Positions 22,255 to 34,809 of a DNA stretch of 64,000 nucleotides are shown here, in pieces. Below the pieces are notes generated by a model that was given only the letters and a program-made list of their open reading frames with translations, made no database searches and was not told where the DNA came from. The stretch is from Anomaloglossus baeobatrachus. Its lineage: Eukaryota; Chordata; Amphibia; Anura; Aromobatidae. The stretch covers positions 128,069,089 through 128,133,088 of the forward strand of contig NC_134364.1 in assembly GCF_048569485.1 (NCBI RefSeq). The letters run 5' to 3'. A program made the translations under genes and the position numbers. Position 1 is the stretch's first letter. Every line of letters begins with the position of its first letter.

Positions 22255-23378
22255 TGTGACCCCCTGGACCCCAGGGGTCACAGGTTACAACATCACCACA
22301 TACACCCCCACACTAGAAAGGTACCATCGGTCAACCATAAAGACCTGATTGCCTCCCTCAGTGTTAGACAGGCACACCAGGTGGGCGGAGTCAGGCGGAA
22401 AGACACGCCCCCCGAGGAGTCTGCTGGCCTGAGGCAGGAAATACAAACAGTCAAGTTCAGTAAGAGTGCAGAGAGGAGTTGAGTCTGTAGAGTGCAGCAC
22501 AGTGGAGTGGAGTGAAACAGTCAGGCAGGCAGACGGCAGTTACCGCCTGCAGGAGACCGGGAACACGACCAGCGGAACCGTAAGGGACTGGGACAGGGTA
22601 GTGGCCCGCCGGAACCGAACCGGGGAGCTAACAGGATACCGGAGCACCAGGCAGGGTACTCAGACCCCGAACTAGGCTATATGCCACCACCATAGTCGAA
22701 TTAACTGATTGCGGTCTGGACCTCAGGGGTTCATTCCCACCAAAGTCCCGTTAGAAGGCAACAGCCCAACCCGTCCGGATAGTAGCCACCGCCAAAGGCC
22801 AGAGATCCAAGGGCCAGCGCTTGCGGGCAAAGGAACTCCTCCGACATCTACAAGCCGGGGAGCTGACTACCAGTGCTCAGGCACAGTGGTCAAACTACTA
22901 CATAGGTGCAGGAGAAAGGTGGACATTGCCAACCCGACTAGGAAGCTGCAGCCGGCTGCGGGCCCCGTTCATAACTTCGTTTGGTTTACCAGTGACTCTG
23001 TGTGGTTTAATCGTGAGTACACCAGTGCCCTCAGGCACCGCACCGCGTTGCACCGCAACCCTGCACCCTGCACCCTGCACCCCAGGTCACGCACCACCGG
23101 GCCCCGAGACCAACATCCCCTAGCCACGGAGGGGTCAACACCTAGCTGCGCCACTACAACGCTCCCGGGAGTCCCCGTACCTTCACCGCAGCGGTGGTGT
23201 CCACCATCACCACAACCCGTGGGTGGCGTCACGAACAATCCAACCAAAACCAAATACCCGCATTCCCCCTTGTGCAACGCCAACCCCCTTGCAGAGCAAC
23301 GTGACCCCCAGGTCCGTGAGAGGCTCGAGTCACCACCCGTGGAACGTGCGCACGGATCCGAGGCCGCGGGGCGGTACA
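22255..23378 (+). repeat. 3' LTR
   Basis: Begins TGTGACCCCCTGGACCCCAG directly after the purine tract AAGGGGGAG and ends GCGGTACA, followed by the CTCA duplication. It aligns with 18,960-20,096 along its whole length. Confidence 0.85.
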
Positions 23379-23382
23379 CTCA

Positions 23383-25430
23383 TTTTTCGGGGAAGCCGAA
23401 TATTGGGAATCATTACATGGAATTCCTTAGAAATCTCCTTTTGATGTTGGTCCCAATATCCGGGGTTGTGAAGTTGAATAATCACAATTGGAATATGTTG
23501 GAGCGTTATAACACACTAGATGTAAAACGCAGCCTCGCCCCGCTCCCATGTGACATACACCTGTGATCTGTACACCCAGCAAACACTTAGCGTAATTATA
23601 AAAACCATTAACCAATTTTTAGAACTCGTTTATTTGGCAGCTTCATAACTAAATCATAAATCATTTATATGGAACCAAAGAAAAGTGGACTTTCTGGATA
23701 AACCAGGAATAAGGAGTCCTGACAGCAGTGCCATTGCCGGGCGAGTAATCTGGTACCATGATTTATTGCCAACATACTGTATGTTACCGGCTTTACAGCT
23801 GCAGACTGACATGGAGATTACATCAGAACCCGTCAGAAGGTTTTTACCTTCTCTATGACCTGCTTGATGTGGACAGAGAACATTTTAATAAACCCTGTCC
23901 TCAGGGATACCAGTCAAGCCATAAAGGGCAGGGGTAAGGCATGGACTTTACTGTGTAGCCTGGTGCATGATCTCCCATCTCTTCCCATCCCTTAGGATAA
24001 GAAGGGCATCATGACATTCCAGTGGTTCCCCCCTTACTTGCTGAGCTGGCCTAACTATTCCCATTGAACATTATGTATGTCCATGGTCATCATGCAGGTT
24101 ATGGTTGACAACACTGACCCCCCACAGCTTATGAGGCACGCCTATTGGGCCCCCGTGGTCTGTATGTTTACAAACTAATGAATGTCAATATTCCTCTCCT
24201 GTTTTGATGATGAATGGCCGTTCCTCCTGTATTCACCCCTGAGGTATGTATAAGGCAGAGGCTTGTACACAAGTGATTCATGCTCTGCTCCATTGTGTTA
24301 TTTTTGCCTTTGTGTCTCCTTTTCGTCCATATAATGGGCCTCAGGTTTAGGTGACGTCCTGGGTTTAGATTCCTCATAGTAAGGAGTCAGTCATGATGGA
24401 GGCTGTTACCAGACAGTGATCTAACTGCAGGCTATGTATAACTCATTAGGTTTGCTTGTCTGCTGTGGACCCCACCATAAGGCAGGACAGCCACCAGGTT
24501 GGGGTCCCACTGCTGCCTGCCTACCTCAGGACACTGTGTGGCAATTCTCACTTTTCAGGTAGTCTCACTGGACCACCGACTAGGTTGGTAGTTAATGGCT
24601 ACCAAATCACAACCCTACAAACTCCCTCCTAGTTGTGTCTTGACATTGTCCCAGGCCTATTATTCAGAAGAATCATGGAGGATGATTGCAGGTAGGAGGG
24701 TGCTCACAAGGCTCTGGTTCAAAACCACAAATTACCGAGGTGACCATTAGACTTGGGGTACAGATTCTAAACAAATCTCTCTTCCCACGATAAGGTGTCA
24801 TATTTCCTGGTCAGATTCTCAGGTGGTTGTCTCCAGAATTGTCTGGGGTCACTAACAGGGTAAGGATAGGGGTCAGTACCAGTGTTATAACCACAGGAAC
24901 CAGGCAGAAAAAATTCAGTTGATAAGACGAGAGCTGAATCCATGGACTGAACCAAGTTCAAGGTCAGCATGGAGTCACAAATGCCTTGGCAAGGAGACCT
25001 CTTGTTCTGTAGGCAAGTCCATGGGAAGTTCTCTTTCAAATAGGCCTAACATCATCAGAGAGATGAAGAAGAACTAGCAGAGGGGGAAAGGTCTTGTTGT
25101 CTGTGGTCTTTGGTAAATACCAAGGTGGAGGCCTTTGGTTGCCAAGCAGTAGCCCTTCAGAAGACTCTGTTACATAGGACATAGGTGAAGGAGTTTCCTA
25201 AATAAATAACCCATTTAGCATAATTTCAAAGGCGTGTTTAGATAAGCAGCTGTCATTGCTTATCCTGAGGAGGAAAGTAAGGTAAGAAAAACCAAATTGG
25301 ATTTCCTGGGACATTAGTGGTGGGATGGGGGACATGGCCTCCACAGTCAGGCTGCTAGGTTAAGGACTTGGTACTGCCTGATGTTGCTACATGTAGAGAT
25401 CTGCACAGAATAAACAATGAAATCTCCATT
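23383..25430. other. Unannotated 2-kb stretch
   Basis: No recognisable gene, RNA gene, tandem repeat or element end. Short open frames lack motifs. Together with 17,249-18,955 it forms the uninterrupted flank of the young LTR element. Confidence 0.4.
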
Positions 25431-25439
25431 TATTGTCTG

Positions 25440-25588
25440 TCACACAACATGAAAGATGTGCGGGATGTGACTGTACGAGCACAACATCTCCCGGACAGCC
25501 GACTCTGACGTCTCGTGTTTGATCCTGGTGGACATTACACTGAGGTCACCAAGGATGGTCACAGCCATGATTGGACCTTTGAAGTCTC
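25440..25588 (-). CDS. Candidate terminal exon of an unrecognised gene
   Basis: The minus strand reads TTCTGTCTTCACAG (a good polypyrimidine tract and acceptor), then a 48-codon open frame in one phase only (contains IMAVTILGDLSVMSTRIKHE and ends HIFHVV) to a TGA at 25,442-25,440. AATAAA follows within a few bases (25,434-25,429). I do not recognise the peptide. Arguments against it are the short length, the very short 3' UTR and the lack of an identifiable upstream exon. Chance could give such an open stretch perhaps one time in ten. Confidence 0.25.
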
Positions 25589-25940
25589 CTGTGAAGACAG
25601 AAGTGTTTAATGATGGTCTATTAGGCAGGAGAAGAGTTTGGTGTGTCCGGGACGTCCCTCGCCATTATGGCCTGTGATCACACAGGGAGAGGAGAGCTCC
25701 ACCGCAGGTTGTGCTCCGGCCATCTAAAAAGTGATCAGGATGATGAGGATGATGTGATGTTCATAGACTTTATAGGTCCAAGCAAAGATCAGAAAAGCTC
25801 GAGGCAAAACCGACCCGCTGCAAGGAGCCAACAAAGGGGTTTTCCACAAATACACACTGTAAGGATTAATTTCTGATAGACAATATGAGCAGTCATCACA
25901 TGATCACAAATATACAAGTCATGACCTGCAGATTGTGACA
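25589..25940. other. No gene recognised
   Basis: The sequence upstream of the candidate exon (minus sense) would be intronic if that exon is real. Nothing else is seen before the 30-bp array starts. Confidence 0.35.
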
Positions 25941-26748
25941 TGTGACATTACAGTGTGCATGATCGCTGAACATGACATCACTGTGTGCAGGACACCTACA
26001 TGTGACATCACTGTGTGCATGATCCCTGCATGTGACATCACTGTGTGCATGATGCCTGCATGTGACATCATTGTGTGCATGATCCCTGCATGTGACATCA
26101 CTGTGTGCATCGTCCATGCATGTGACATCACTGTGTGCATGATCCCTGCATGTGACATCACTGTGTGCATGATCCCTGCATGTGACATCACTGTGTGCAT
26201 GATCCCTGCATGTGACATCACTGTGTGCATGATCCCTGCATGTGACATCACTGTGTGCATGATCCCTGCAGGTGACTTCACTGTGTGCATGATCTCTGCA
26301 TGTGACATCACTGTGGGCATGATCCCTGCATGTGACATCACTGTGTGCATGATCCCTGCATGTGACATCACTGTGTGCATGATCCCTGCATGTGACATCA
26401 CTGTGTGCATGATCCCTGCATGTGACATCACTGTGTGCATGATCCCTGCATGTGACATCACTGTGTGCATGATCCCTGCATGTGACTTCACTGTGTGCAT
26501 GATCTCTGCATGTGACTTCACTGTGTGCATGATCCCTGCATGTGACATCACTGTGTGCATGATGTCTGCATGTGACATTACTGTGTGCATGATCCTTGCA
26601 TGTGACATCATTGTGTGCATGATCCCTGCATGTGACATCACTGTGTGCATGATGCCTGCATGTGACTTCACTGTGTGCATGATCCCTGCATGTAACTTCA
26701 CTGTGTGCATGATCCCTGCATGTGACATCACTGTGTGCATGATCTCTG
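25941..26748. repeat. 30-bp satellite, segment 1
   Basis: About 27 units at exact 30-bp spacing. Each contains GTGACATCACTGTGTGCATG followed by ATCCCTGCAT. The unit is divisible by three and gives open peptide repeats in several frames on both strands; none looks like a gene. The segment ends abruptly at the LTR element at 26,749, and the same array resumes at 32,345. Confidence 0.95.
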
Positions 26749-28850
26749 TGTGGCGCCCCTGAGGCTCTAGTCGCCACAGAGTGTTGCACCTTATTTAAGT
26801 TTTGATATTCGCCTCAGGTAAGGAGTGGGTTAATCACTAGTGTTCCACATTCACACCTTACATAAAGCTTAGGAGCCTTCCCACGGGAGTGGGGGGGGGG
26901 TATGGCTCAGGGTAGGCAGGGGGGTGGCCATCACGAGGCACGTGTTGCAGGCGGAGGCCGCTGCCACTTCCCTGGGGCCCGCTCGGATCCGAGTTCGCTG
27001 CTGCGGCTCGAGTGGTGACCGGACCCGGGCTCGCACGGCCGGCCCTCCTCACAACCGTTGGAAAAGGGGGGTTATTTACAGGGGGAATTGTCTGTGACGC
27101 CACCCGTGGGTTGTGGTGAGGGATGGTGACACCGCCGCTGCCTGGTGATGGGGCGCCCGGGGCTGGTGGAACGGGGCAGGTAGATGTGATTCCCTCCACG
27201 GGTAGGGAAAGTGCAGTCCCGGGGCCCTACGTCGGTACACAGGAGTGATGGCTGCTGGAGGTGGCATGCCGGATTGGACCGGGGGTCAATGGTGTACTCA
27301 CAGTTCAGTAATTGCACACAAGTCCAGTGGTAAACCAAGTTGCCAGTGAACGGCTGTCGTTGGAGGGTGTATTCGGGTCCCACATCCTGCTTAGTGAACA
27401 GGTGTCCCTTCCTCCTGCACGCTGTGTTTGTCTCTCCTTTTGGACAACTTTGCATGGAACGGAGAAGTCCACTCCCGGTTTTGTATGTATATGGGAGCTG
27501 TGTCCCGTGAAATCTGACCCTTGGGATCTCTGTGGGTTTCGATGGACACCCTACCCCCCGCGTTGGGCTTCCGTTTCACTCTCTGGGCTTCTATAGAACA
27601 AGGCCTGAAACCTTGTCCCCGGCTGGTCAATTGACTAGGGGCTTGAAACCTTCCTCGCCCTAGGGTCCAGGTACCCCAACTGTGCACGGCCTCCGGACCG
27701 GATTCCCGTTGTCGGCACCGGCAGGCTACAACCCTGTCCTGGTCCACTTTAGGTCTCCCGTGACCGGATCTCCGTTGCCTGTGGCCCTGTTCACTGTCTG
27801 CCACCTAGCCGGTGGTGGTAGTCCAAGGGCCCCAACCCCTGACTACACTGCACAGTCTCCACTTGACTTCACTCACTACTACTCCACACTTCAACTTGAA
27901 CTAAACTCCAACTGAAACTGACATGTTCCCGCCCCTGACACCTCAGGACCCCTAGGTGGGCGTTCTCATCTGCCTGATCCCGCCCACTGGTGTGTCCCTA
28001 TTATCATGAGGGGGTGGCTAGTCTTTAACAGCTGTGTGTTGTACCTGAATGTGGGTTTTTGGTGGTAACAAGGAGGGTGGACACTTTTGTGACTGCCTGG
28101 TTTTGCCAGGGTGTCACACATGAGACTTCCCCGGTCACTGAAGCCAGCCACCTGGGGTCAGGTTCCACTTGGGGTAGAAGTAGGAGCAAACTCACACAAT
28201 CTTTAGTTAGTGTACCCGGGACACCAGTTCTGGGACACAACACCATCACCACTTTCCTCTCTTCTCTTCACGAGGCATGAGGCTTGTAGTGGAACGCTCA
28301 GCTCAGTTTCCTCACGGCTGGAAGGGCAACTCTGAAAAAGGACTTTCTTCTTCTTTCAAACACCGGTGACTGCTTCTAACTTATCTGAGGTCGATGGAGC
28401 CCATCACAGCGGGTGACTGGTACTACCCGGGCGAGCTGCACAAAGAGTGAGTAAAGACACCTGGAACCGCAGCCACTGACTCGGACTCTTATTACCGGCG
28501 CTGCTGCCCCATGCTTCGGCGCCAAAGGCCATCGCCATCACTACTCCCCTCATCATCCTTCCTGGGGCCCGCTCCACCTGTGGAGTGTGATACCATCTTC
28601 GGCAGCTATTACTAGCCGCCCCGAGGACAGCGACAGCAGCGGCGACTAATTCCTGGCCGTGAACCACAGGTGGCGTCACGACAATCTTCTTATTACAACC
28701 CCCATCATCCTTCCTTGTTATTGGTGTACACCTTGGGGCACGAAGCGGGGCAGGCCACCGCGACATCCCAGATCACCACACCGGCCCGGTGATGAGTAGC
28801 TCAAGTATGAGACCCCGTGCCTGAATCCCCCTTCCCCACTGGGTGCTACA
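26749..28850 (+). repeat. 5' LTR, split by a nested solo LTR
   Basis: Matches the 3' LTR at 31,453-32,344 on both sides of the insertion at 26,943-28,118: CACATTCACACCTTACATAA and GGAGCC blocks on the left, GAAGCCAGCCAC and GGTGCTACA on the right. Confidence 0.8.
26943..28118 (-). mobile_element. Solo LTR, reverse orientation
   Basis: On the minus strand it begins TGTGACACCCTGGCAAAACC and ends GCCTGCAACA. It is flanked by CACG (26,939-26,942) and CATG (28,119-28,122), a 4-bp duplication with one difference. The family is the same as the solo LTR at 29,488. It contains the reversed family block GTGACGCCACCCGTGGG. Confidence 0.8.
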
Positions 28851-28853
28851 TTT

Positions 28854-28871
28854 TGGCGTCACGAACAGGCA
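28854..28871 (+). other. Likely primer-binding site
   Basis: TGGCGTCACGAACAGGCA lies three bases after the 5' LTR. It shares its first 16 bases with the site at 20,109. Confidence 0.6.
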
Positions 28872-28982
28872 CGGGCCTAGGCCAAAAACCTGGGTACTGT
28901 GCGCCTTATTGGACTGTGTTTAATGTTTTTGCTTAAAAAGGACAGTTGCCATTAGTCATTTTGAAGCGGGAAAAGAAGGGGC

Positions 28983-29487
28983 ATGTCATTGTGTGCGGTA
29001 CTCATAAAGAGCGCAAAAGTGAGCCGAAAAAGAGCAACAAAGCGAGCCCCACTGCCAGCAGTTGACAGGAAACTCGAGTCTGGCAGAGACATGTCCATGG
29101 AGGAGAGAGACCAAACCGTCCCTGTTGCTGGATCCACAGCAATGGCACCAGCTCCGGTGCTGCCCTTTACTATGCCGTATCTTCCAGGGGCAGCGTGGCT
29201 CCCCCTGTATTCCGGGAAGGCATATACCCTGGCTGACTTCAAGGAGAGATTTTACAGTTTATTCCGGGTGTTTCCTTTGACGGAGGATCAGAAGGCCAGT
29301 GTCCTTATTAGTCAATTGACCGAGGCAGCCCGACATGAAGTCAAATCTTGGCCGGAGACTGATAAAAGAGTAGCAAAGGATATTCTGGCAAAACTCAAGG
29401 AAACATTTGATACTCGTACAGCAACTGAGATAAAAATGCGGTTCTACAGATGTAAGCAAAGGGTCCAGGAGAGTATTCGGGACTATG
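28983..29487 (+). CDS. Fossil gag-like region, capsid part
   Basis: The open stretch contains YTLADFKERFYSLFRVFPLT and a following helical section (SQLTEAARHEVKSW, ILAKLKETFD), resembling the capsid-type gag of Ty3/gypsy elements. A solo LTR begins at 29,488, directly after it. Fossil and broken. Confidence 0.55.
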
Positions 29488-30630
29488 TGTGCCGCCCCCA
29501 CGCCCGCAGCAGCCGGCTGCTCGGATACGGACCCGCTGTGTGGCTCGAGAGATCCTCCGGACCTGGGGGTCACACGAACACGCCAAATGAAAAGGGGGAC
29601 GTAGTTGTACGGCCTTGGCCATATTTGGTTCGTGACGCCACCCACGGTGTGTGGTGAAGTGGGACACCACCGCTGCTGTTGTGGGATACCCGGGGGAGAT
29701 GTAGTGACAGCGAGATGTTTACCCCTCCGTGGGTAGGGATGGTTGCCCAGGGGCCCAGTGTCTCTGTGCAGGGTATGGCAATGGCAGGGGCTTGTGCGCC
29801 CAGACGTACCAGGGGATGTTTGGTTACTCACAATTAAATGAATCACACAAGTCGTTTGGTAAACCAAGGTGCTGGTGGCCGGCCGCCGCGGCCGGTTATA
29901 CTCTGGTCCCCCACCCGGGCTGGTGGTCGCCGTCTCTTCCCCTGCACTAGTTGTGGTTGTGTGTTTAGACTTCCCGCTATGGAACACGGGAGTCCGCTCC
30001 CGGCTTTCTGTGTGCCTGAGGAGCCGTGCTCGTTGACGCTGACCCGTGGGATCTATGGGCCCTGGCGGTTGCCCTATCCCTCTCTGTGGGTGGTTGTCTG
30101 CTTTTGGGACTTTGGTTGGGACAGGACCTGTAATCCTGCCCTCAATCGGTTGATTAGCTAGGCCGTTGGTTCCGGTCCTGGCTTCAGGGTCCGAGTAACC
30201 CCTCTGTACGTGGTTTCCGGTCGGGTCTCCGGTGTCGGTACCGGTGGGCTCCAACCCTGTCCCGGTCCTCCTCGGATCTGCCGAGCCGTCTTCCCGTCTC
30301 CTGCTGATGGAGACCACCGTCTGCCATCTAGCCAAGCTACCAGGGTTCCGACCCTGGCACCATCCAACTTGAACTTCTCCTCCACTGGAGCTACACCTAG
30401 CTCCAGCCCACACTCCTCTCAACTTGAACTACAACTTAATCTGTTTGTTTTCCCACCCCGGGCTGTCTAGAGCCCCTAGGTGGGCGTTTCCTAAGCGCCT
30501 GGTCCCGCCCACTGGTGTGCCTGTCTTGCCCTGAAGGGTGTGACTAGGGTTTCAGGGTATGTGACCCTGTGAGAGATGGTGTTATGCGGGGGCCTATTCT
30601 GTGACTACCTGGTTTTGCCAGGGCGTCACA
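29488..30630 (-). mobile_element. Solo LTR inserted in gag, reverse orientation
   Basis: On the minus strand it begins TGTGACGCCCTGGCAAAACC and ends GGCGGCACA. A perfect TATG duplication flanks it (29,484-29,487 and 30,631-30,634). The family matches the solo LTR at 26,943. Confidence 0.85.
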
Positions 30631-31245
30631 TATGCTTTAAATCTTCAGGAGGCTATAAGAGCTGTTCGCCAAGTGGACACGGAGAAGGTGAAAGATGAGA
30701 ATCGCCTGCTGACTGATCAGTTCATCAAGCGGATTCTGTCCGATGCCCACCGGACCTAGATGTGCATTGTGTCCTTGCAAAGCCCTGACCTCAGCTTCGC
30801 AGAGTTCAAGAATCGGTCCATCTGAGCACTGCACGAACCGGATCCTGGCAGCATTGTGTTAAAGCAACCGGGATTACGGACAACTACATCAGTGCGAGTG
30901 GGAGCTTATGAACAGACTGTGGGTGGAAACTCCAATGATGAACTGCGGCTCTGCATGTTGGAACTGATTAAAGGTATGGCTACTTTGACCAAAGCAGTGC
31001 AATGCAAGCAGGGGACTCACCAACCTGTAACCATCCTACTGGCTTCTAGTGCTGATGATCTTCCCTGGCGGCAACGCGGGAGAGCCCCGCTGCCACAAGC
31101 TCCTGATCGTTATGATGCTAATGGACAGCCGTTCTGCGGATGCTGCAATAAAGTTGGACATTTTGCCTGCGGGTGTGCATTGAATGCCCAGAGCCAGAAG
31201 GTTGGGACCAGCCCTATGGCACCACCAGCAGCCAAGCAAGAATAA
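30631..31245 (+). CDS. Fossil gag-like region with CCHC zinc knuckle
   Basis: Downstream of the solo LTR, translated sequence near 31,135-31,180 reads CGCCNKVGHFACGC. This fits the CX2CX4HX4C nucleocapsid knuckle. It belongs to the same interrupted gag region. Fossil and broken. Confidence 0.55.
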
Positions 31246-31452
31246 CTGTTTTTCTCTTCCGTATGCAAATGTTGATATTAATTGCATGATGATACTGCTG
31301 ACCGGTAACTGTTGAAAATGTTTGAAACTGTTTACTAATGGTGCCTCCCATAAAGGGAAGAATGTTATTTGTTATATTTCATATTGAAAAAATGCAGTGT
31401 ACTAATTTTGTTTAGTTGCAGCCCGGGAATGCTGCCATTTGCTGTAGGGGAA

Positions 31453-32344
31453 TGTGGCACCCCTGAGGCTCCAGTTGCCACAGAGTATTAAACCTTATTT
31501 AAGGTGCGATATTCCCCTCAGATAAGGAGGGGGTTAATCACCGGTGTTCCACATTCACACCTTACATAAAGCTTAGGAGCCTTCCTGCAGGGGGGGGATG
31601 GCAGCAGGGGGGTGGCCATCACGAGGTATGGGACTACCCCGGTAACTGAAGCCAGCCACTTGGGGGGCGGGGTCCACGTGAGTTATAAGTAGGAGCAAAC
31701 TCACATAATCTTCAGTCTACCCGGGACACCAGTTCTGGGACACGACACCATCACCACTTTCCTCTCTTCTCTTCATAGGGTCTAGGGCTTGGAGCGGAGG
31801 GCTCAGCTCAGGTTCCTCACGGCTGGAAGGGCAACTCTGAAAAAGGACTTTCTTCTTTCAAACACCGGTGACTGCTTCTAACTTATCTGAGGTCGACAGG
31901 GCCCATCACAGCGAGTGACCAGTACTACCCGGGCGAGCGGCACAAAGAGTAAGTAAAGACACCTGGAACCGCAGCATCTGACTTGGACTCTTATTACCGG
32001 CGGCGCCGCCCCACGCCTCGGCGCCAAAGGCCATTGCCATCACTACTCCCCTCATCATCCTCCCTGGGGCCCGCTCCACCTGTAGGGAGCGATACCATCT
32101 ATTACCATCCGCCCCGGAAGACAGCAACAGCAGTGGTGGCTAATCCTTGGCCGCGTACCACAGGTGGTGTCAGGACAATCTTCCTATTACAACCCCCATC
32201 ATCCTCTCTCCTTATTAGTTAGTACACCTTGGGGCACGAAGCCGGGCAGGCCACCGCGACATCCCAAATCATCACAGCAGCCTGGTGACAAGTAACTCAA
32301 GTATGAGACCTTGTGCCTGAATGCCCTGCCCCCTAGGTGCTACA
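31453..32344 (+). repeat. 3' LTR
   Basis: Begins TGTGGCACCCCTGAGGCTCC after a short purine-rich run (GTAGGGGAA) and ends AGGTGCTACA. About 890 bp without an insertion, so it gives the original LTR length. Confidence 0.85.
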
Positions 32345-33068
32345 CCTGCATGTGATATCACTGTGTGCATGATCCCTACATGTGACATCACTGTGTGAAT
32401 GATGCCTGCATGCGACATCACTGTGTGCATCATCCCTGCATGTGACATCATTGTGTGAATTACAACTGCATGAGACATCTCTGTGTGCATGATCCCTGCA
32501 TGTGACATCACTGTGTGCATGATCCCTGCATGTGACATCACTGTGTGCATGATCCCTGCATGTGACATCACTGTGTGCATGATCCCTGCATGTGACATCA
32601 CTGTGTGCATGATCCCTGCATGTGACATCACTGTGTGCATGATCCCTGCATGTGACATCACTGTGTGCATGATCCCTGCATGTGACATCACCGTATGCAT
32701 GATCCCTGCATGTGACATCTCTGTGTGCATGATCCCTGCATGCGACATCACTGTGTGCATCATCCCTGCATGTGACATCATTGTGTGAATTACAACTGCA
32801 TGAGACATCTCTGTGTGCATGATCCCTGCATGTGACATCACTGTGTGCATGATCCCTGCATGTGACATCACTGTGTGCATGATCCCTGCATGTGACATCA
32901 CTGTGTGCATGATCCCTGCATGTGACATCACCGTATGCATGATCCCTGCATGTGACATCTCTGTGTGCATGATCCCTGCATGTGACATCACTGTGTGCAT
33001 GATCCCTGCATGTGACATCACTGTGTGCATGATCCCTGCATGTGACATCACTGTGTGCATGATCCCTG
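32345..33068. repeat. 30-bp satellite, segment 2
   Basis: About 24 units of the same monomer as segment 1. A variant run with CAACTGCATGAGACATCTCT appears at 32,463 and again at 32,793, which is 330 bp or 11 units apart and marks a higher-order repeat. It is bounded on both sides by LTR elements. Confidence 0.95.
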
Positions 33069-34225
33069 TGTGTAGACACGGGGCTCAGTGGGTGCTCTCG
33101 TCCGCTGGCCCAGCCACCTTTAGAAAGAAAGCATGGCTCAGGGCTCATCCCAACTGAACGCACGACTTCCTTAACTGTGGGTGGAACACTACTCAGACAA
33201 GACAGGGTGAGGGAATCACAATATATAGACTTTATTGGATCCCCAAAATATTAACGGCACATAACACATAACCAGCAAAACACACAAATGTAACAGGCAA
33301 CAGAGTCTCCCCCTTCCGCTGGCTCACCAGGGATTAGAATATCCGTGTCTCAGAGCTTCCAGGGCTACTTACTCCAATCCAGCAGCACCCCGCTTTCGGC
33401 GGGCACCCACCGAGAAAGGAATAACGCCAGATTTAGGAAGCTGGCTGAGGACTGCAAAGTCTGTAGTCAGATGACTGGGTTGTCCCATGCTGGATTCCTT
33501 CCTTATGTAGTCCTTGGTATCACAGCCGAATCCTTGCATTCAATGCTGAAGTTCATATAGTGTTATAATCCAGGTTATGGCTTGCCAATCGGAACCACAG
33601 ATCCTAGATGGGTAAGCATGTAGCAAGAGTCTCTGGTATGATGATATAATCCTGGCAGACGGAGTCGAAATTCCTAGACTGTGGTTATGGTCTCCAATCG
33701 GAATCGGAGTCTCTAGGTTGAAGCCATGTAGCCAAGTGATCCTCTAGTCGGAGCCAAAGTCCCTAGACTGAATCCACAAGGTATCCTGGTTATGATCCCC
33801 TAGCCAGCTCCTAAGAGCTTAGACTGGATCAATCAGCATCCATCAACCCTGGTGACTCCAAGAAGTCCTCTTTTATAGCCATAGTCTTCCCTTCGGATAT
33901 ACTGTGCCCTCAGCGGATTGGTTGTACAAGGTTGCTTCTCTTATTGGATGAATTTCAAGCTGCATGGATAATGTTCATTTAAATGATGTGGATAGAAAGA
34001 CTGAGAATATCTACATGTAGTCTGGAATGCACAGACTAGACAATGGTCACTGAGGTAATTTACATTTTATTAGCAATACACAACTTCATTACAATGAATG
34101 CTCAGAGGGGCCTGGCAGACACAATAGTTTAGCAAACATGAGTCAGCACACAGAAGAACAATACATCTTGCTGAATTTTAAGAAACTTTAACCCATGCTA
34201 GGCATTGGGTGTCCATGTTGTCACA
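33069..34225 (-). repeat. 3' LTR
   Basis: On the minus strand it starts TGTGACAACATGGACACCCA and ends GTCTACACA. The preceding minus-strand sequence is AAGAAGGGGGAGGAA, a textbook polypurine tract. Confidence 0.85.
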
Positions 34226-34228
34226 TTC

Positions 34229-34809
34229 CTCCCCCTTCTTAATATTAGCCAGACAGGATAGGCTTCCGATCATCCTTCTCCTCTTGACGGCATTGTCCTT
34301 TTTAATGGTGAGGTCAGCATCAGAGGCTCGCATCTATACACCTCCCCCTGATTACCTCCCCCAGGTTGAGCAGCCATATTGCAGACAAGCACTAAGGTGG
34401 GGTCCGTGAGTTGGGCTTGCATACATTTCTTACTATCAATCTTCCCCCAGTCAATAGCCACAGGCTGGTTAGGCTTACTCACGGATGTTGGCTCAGAGGT
34501 GGATGATGGAGACTGGAAATGTGAATTTTCTTTGTAAATGATGTTAGAAAGATCCACATCATGGTCCTGCTTGACTTGGAAGTGGGTGATGGCTGTTTCA
34601 AACTGACTGGATAGGCCTTGTCCTAGGTCATACTCCAAAATAACTGGTGTGAGCAGGTAATCCACAAGCCCCACTTTCACTTCCCTCTGGGTGGTATCCG
34701 AAACAACAGGCTTGGTGGGGCCATCTATGAACCCCACTTCAACTTTCTCCTGGCTAGTGCCCGAAACAATAGGTGTGGGGAGGCTGTCCATAAGCTCCCT
34801 ATGGACCTC
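34229..34809 (-). other. Fossil interior of the reverse LTR element, distal part
   Basis: Continues the interior beyond the inserted solo LTR. Translated phrases such as LPTPIVSGTSQEKVEVGF resemble a tandem peptide motif also present in the 36,300-36,800 part. Fossil; no function assigned. Confidence 0.5.

Larger units (their letters stand above)
18960..23378 (+). mobile_element. LTR retroelement with paired LTRs, non-autonomous
   Basis: Two direct LTRs of about 1.1 kb bound a 2.16-kb interior. Both LTRs begin TGTGAC and end GTACA. A CTCA duplication flanks the whole element (18,956-18,959 and 23,379-23,382). A purine tract (AAGGGGGAG) precedes the right LTR, and a likely primer site follows the left. 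The two LTRs are nearly identical apart from small differences and one short length difference, so the insertion looks fairly young. The interior has no recognisable reverse transcriptase and must have depended on another element. The family is probably Ty3/gypsy-related, inferred from LTR features shared with the element at 26,749. Confidence 0.85.
26749..32344 (+). mobile_element. LTR retroelement in the 30-bp satellite, broken by two later solo LTRs
   Basis: Paired LTRs begin TGTGGC and end GTGCTACA. The element is flanked by TCTG (26,745-26,748) and CCTG (32,345-32,348), a slightly diverged 4-bp target duplication within the satellite. The interior has gag-like sequence in two pieces and no recognisable polymerase. 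Two reverse-oriented LTRs of another family lie inside it: 26,943-28,118 in the 5' LTR and 29,488-30,630 in gag. The LTR pair differs at many positions, so this copy looks older than the one at 18,960. Probably Ty3/gypsy-like. Broken. Confidence 0.85.

Noticed and set aside
26741-33070. The 30-bp satellite as part of the LTR element
   Set aside because: The TG...CA ends and target duplication show that the element lies inside the array; the repeats are flank, not LTR content.
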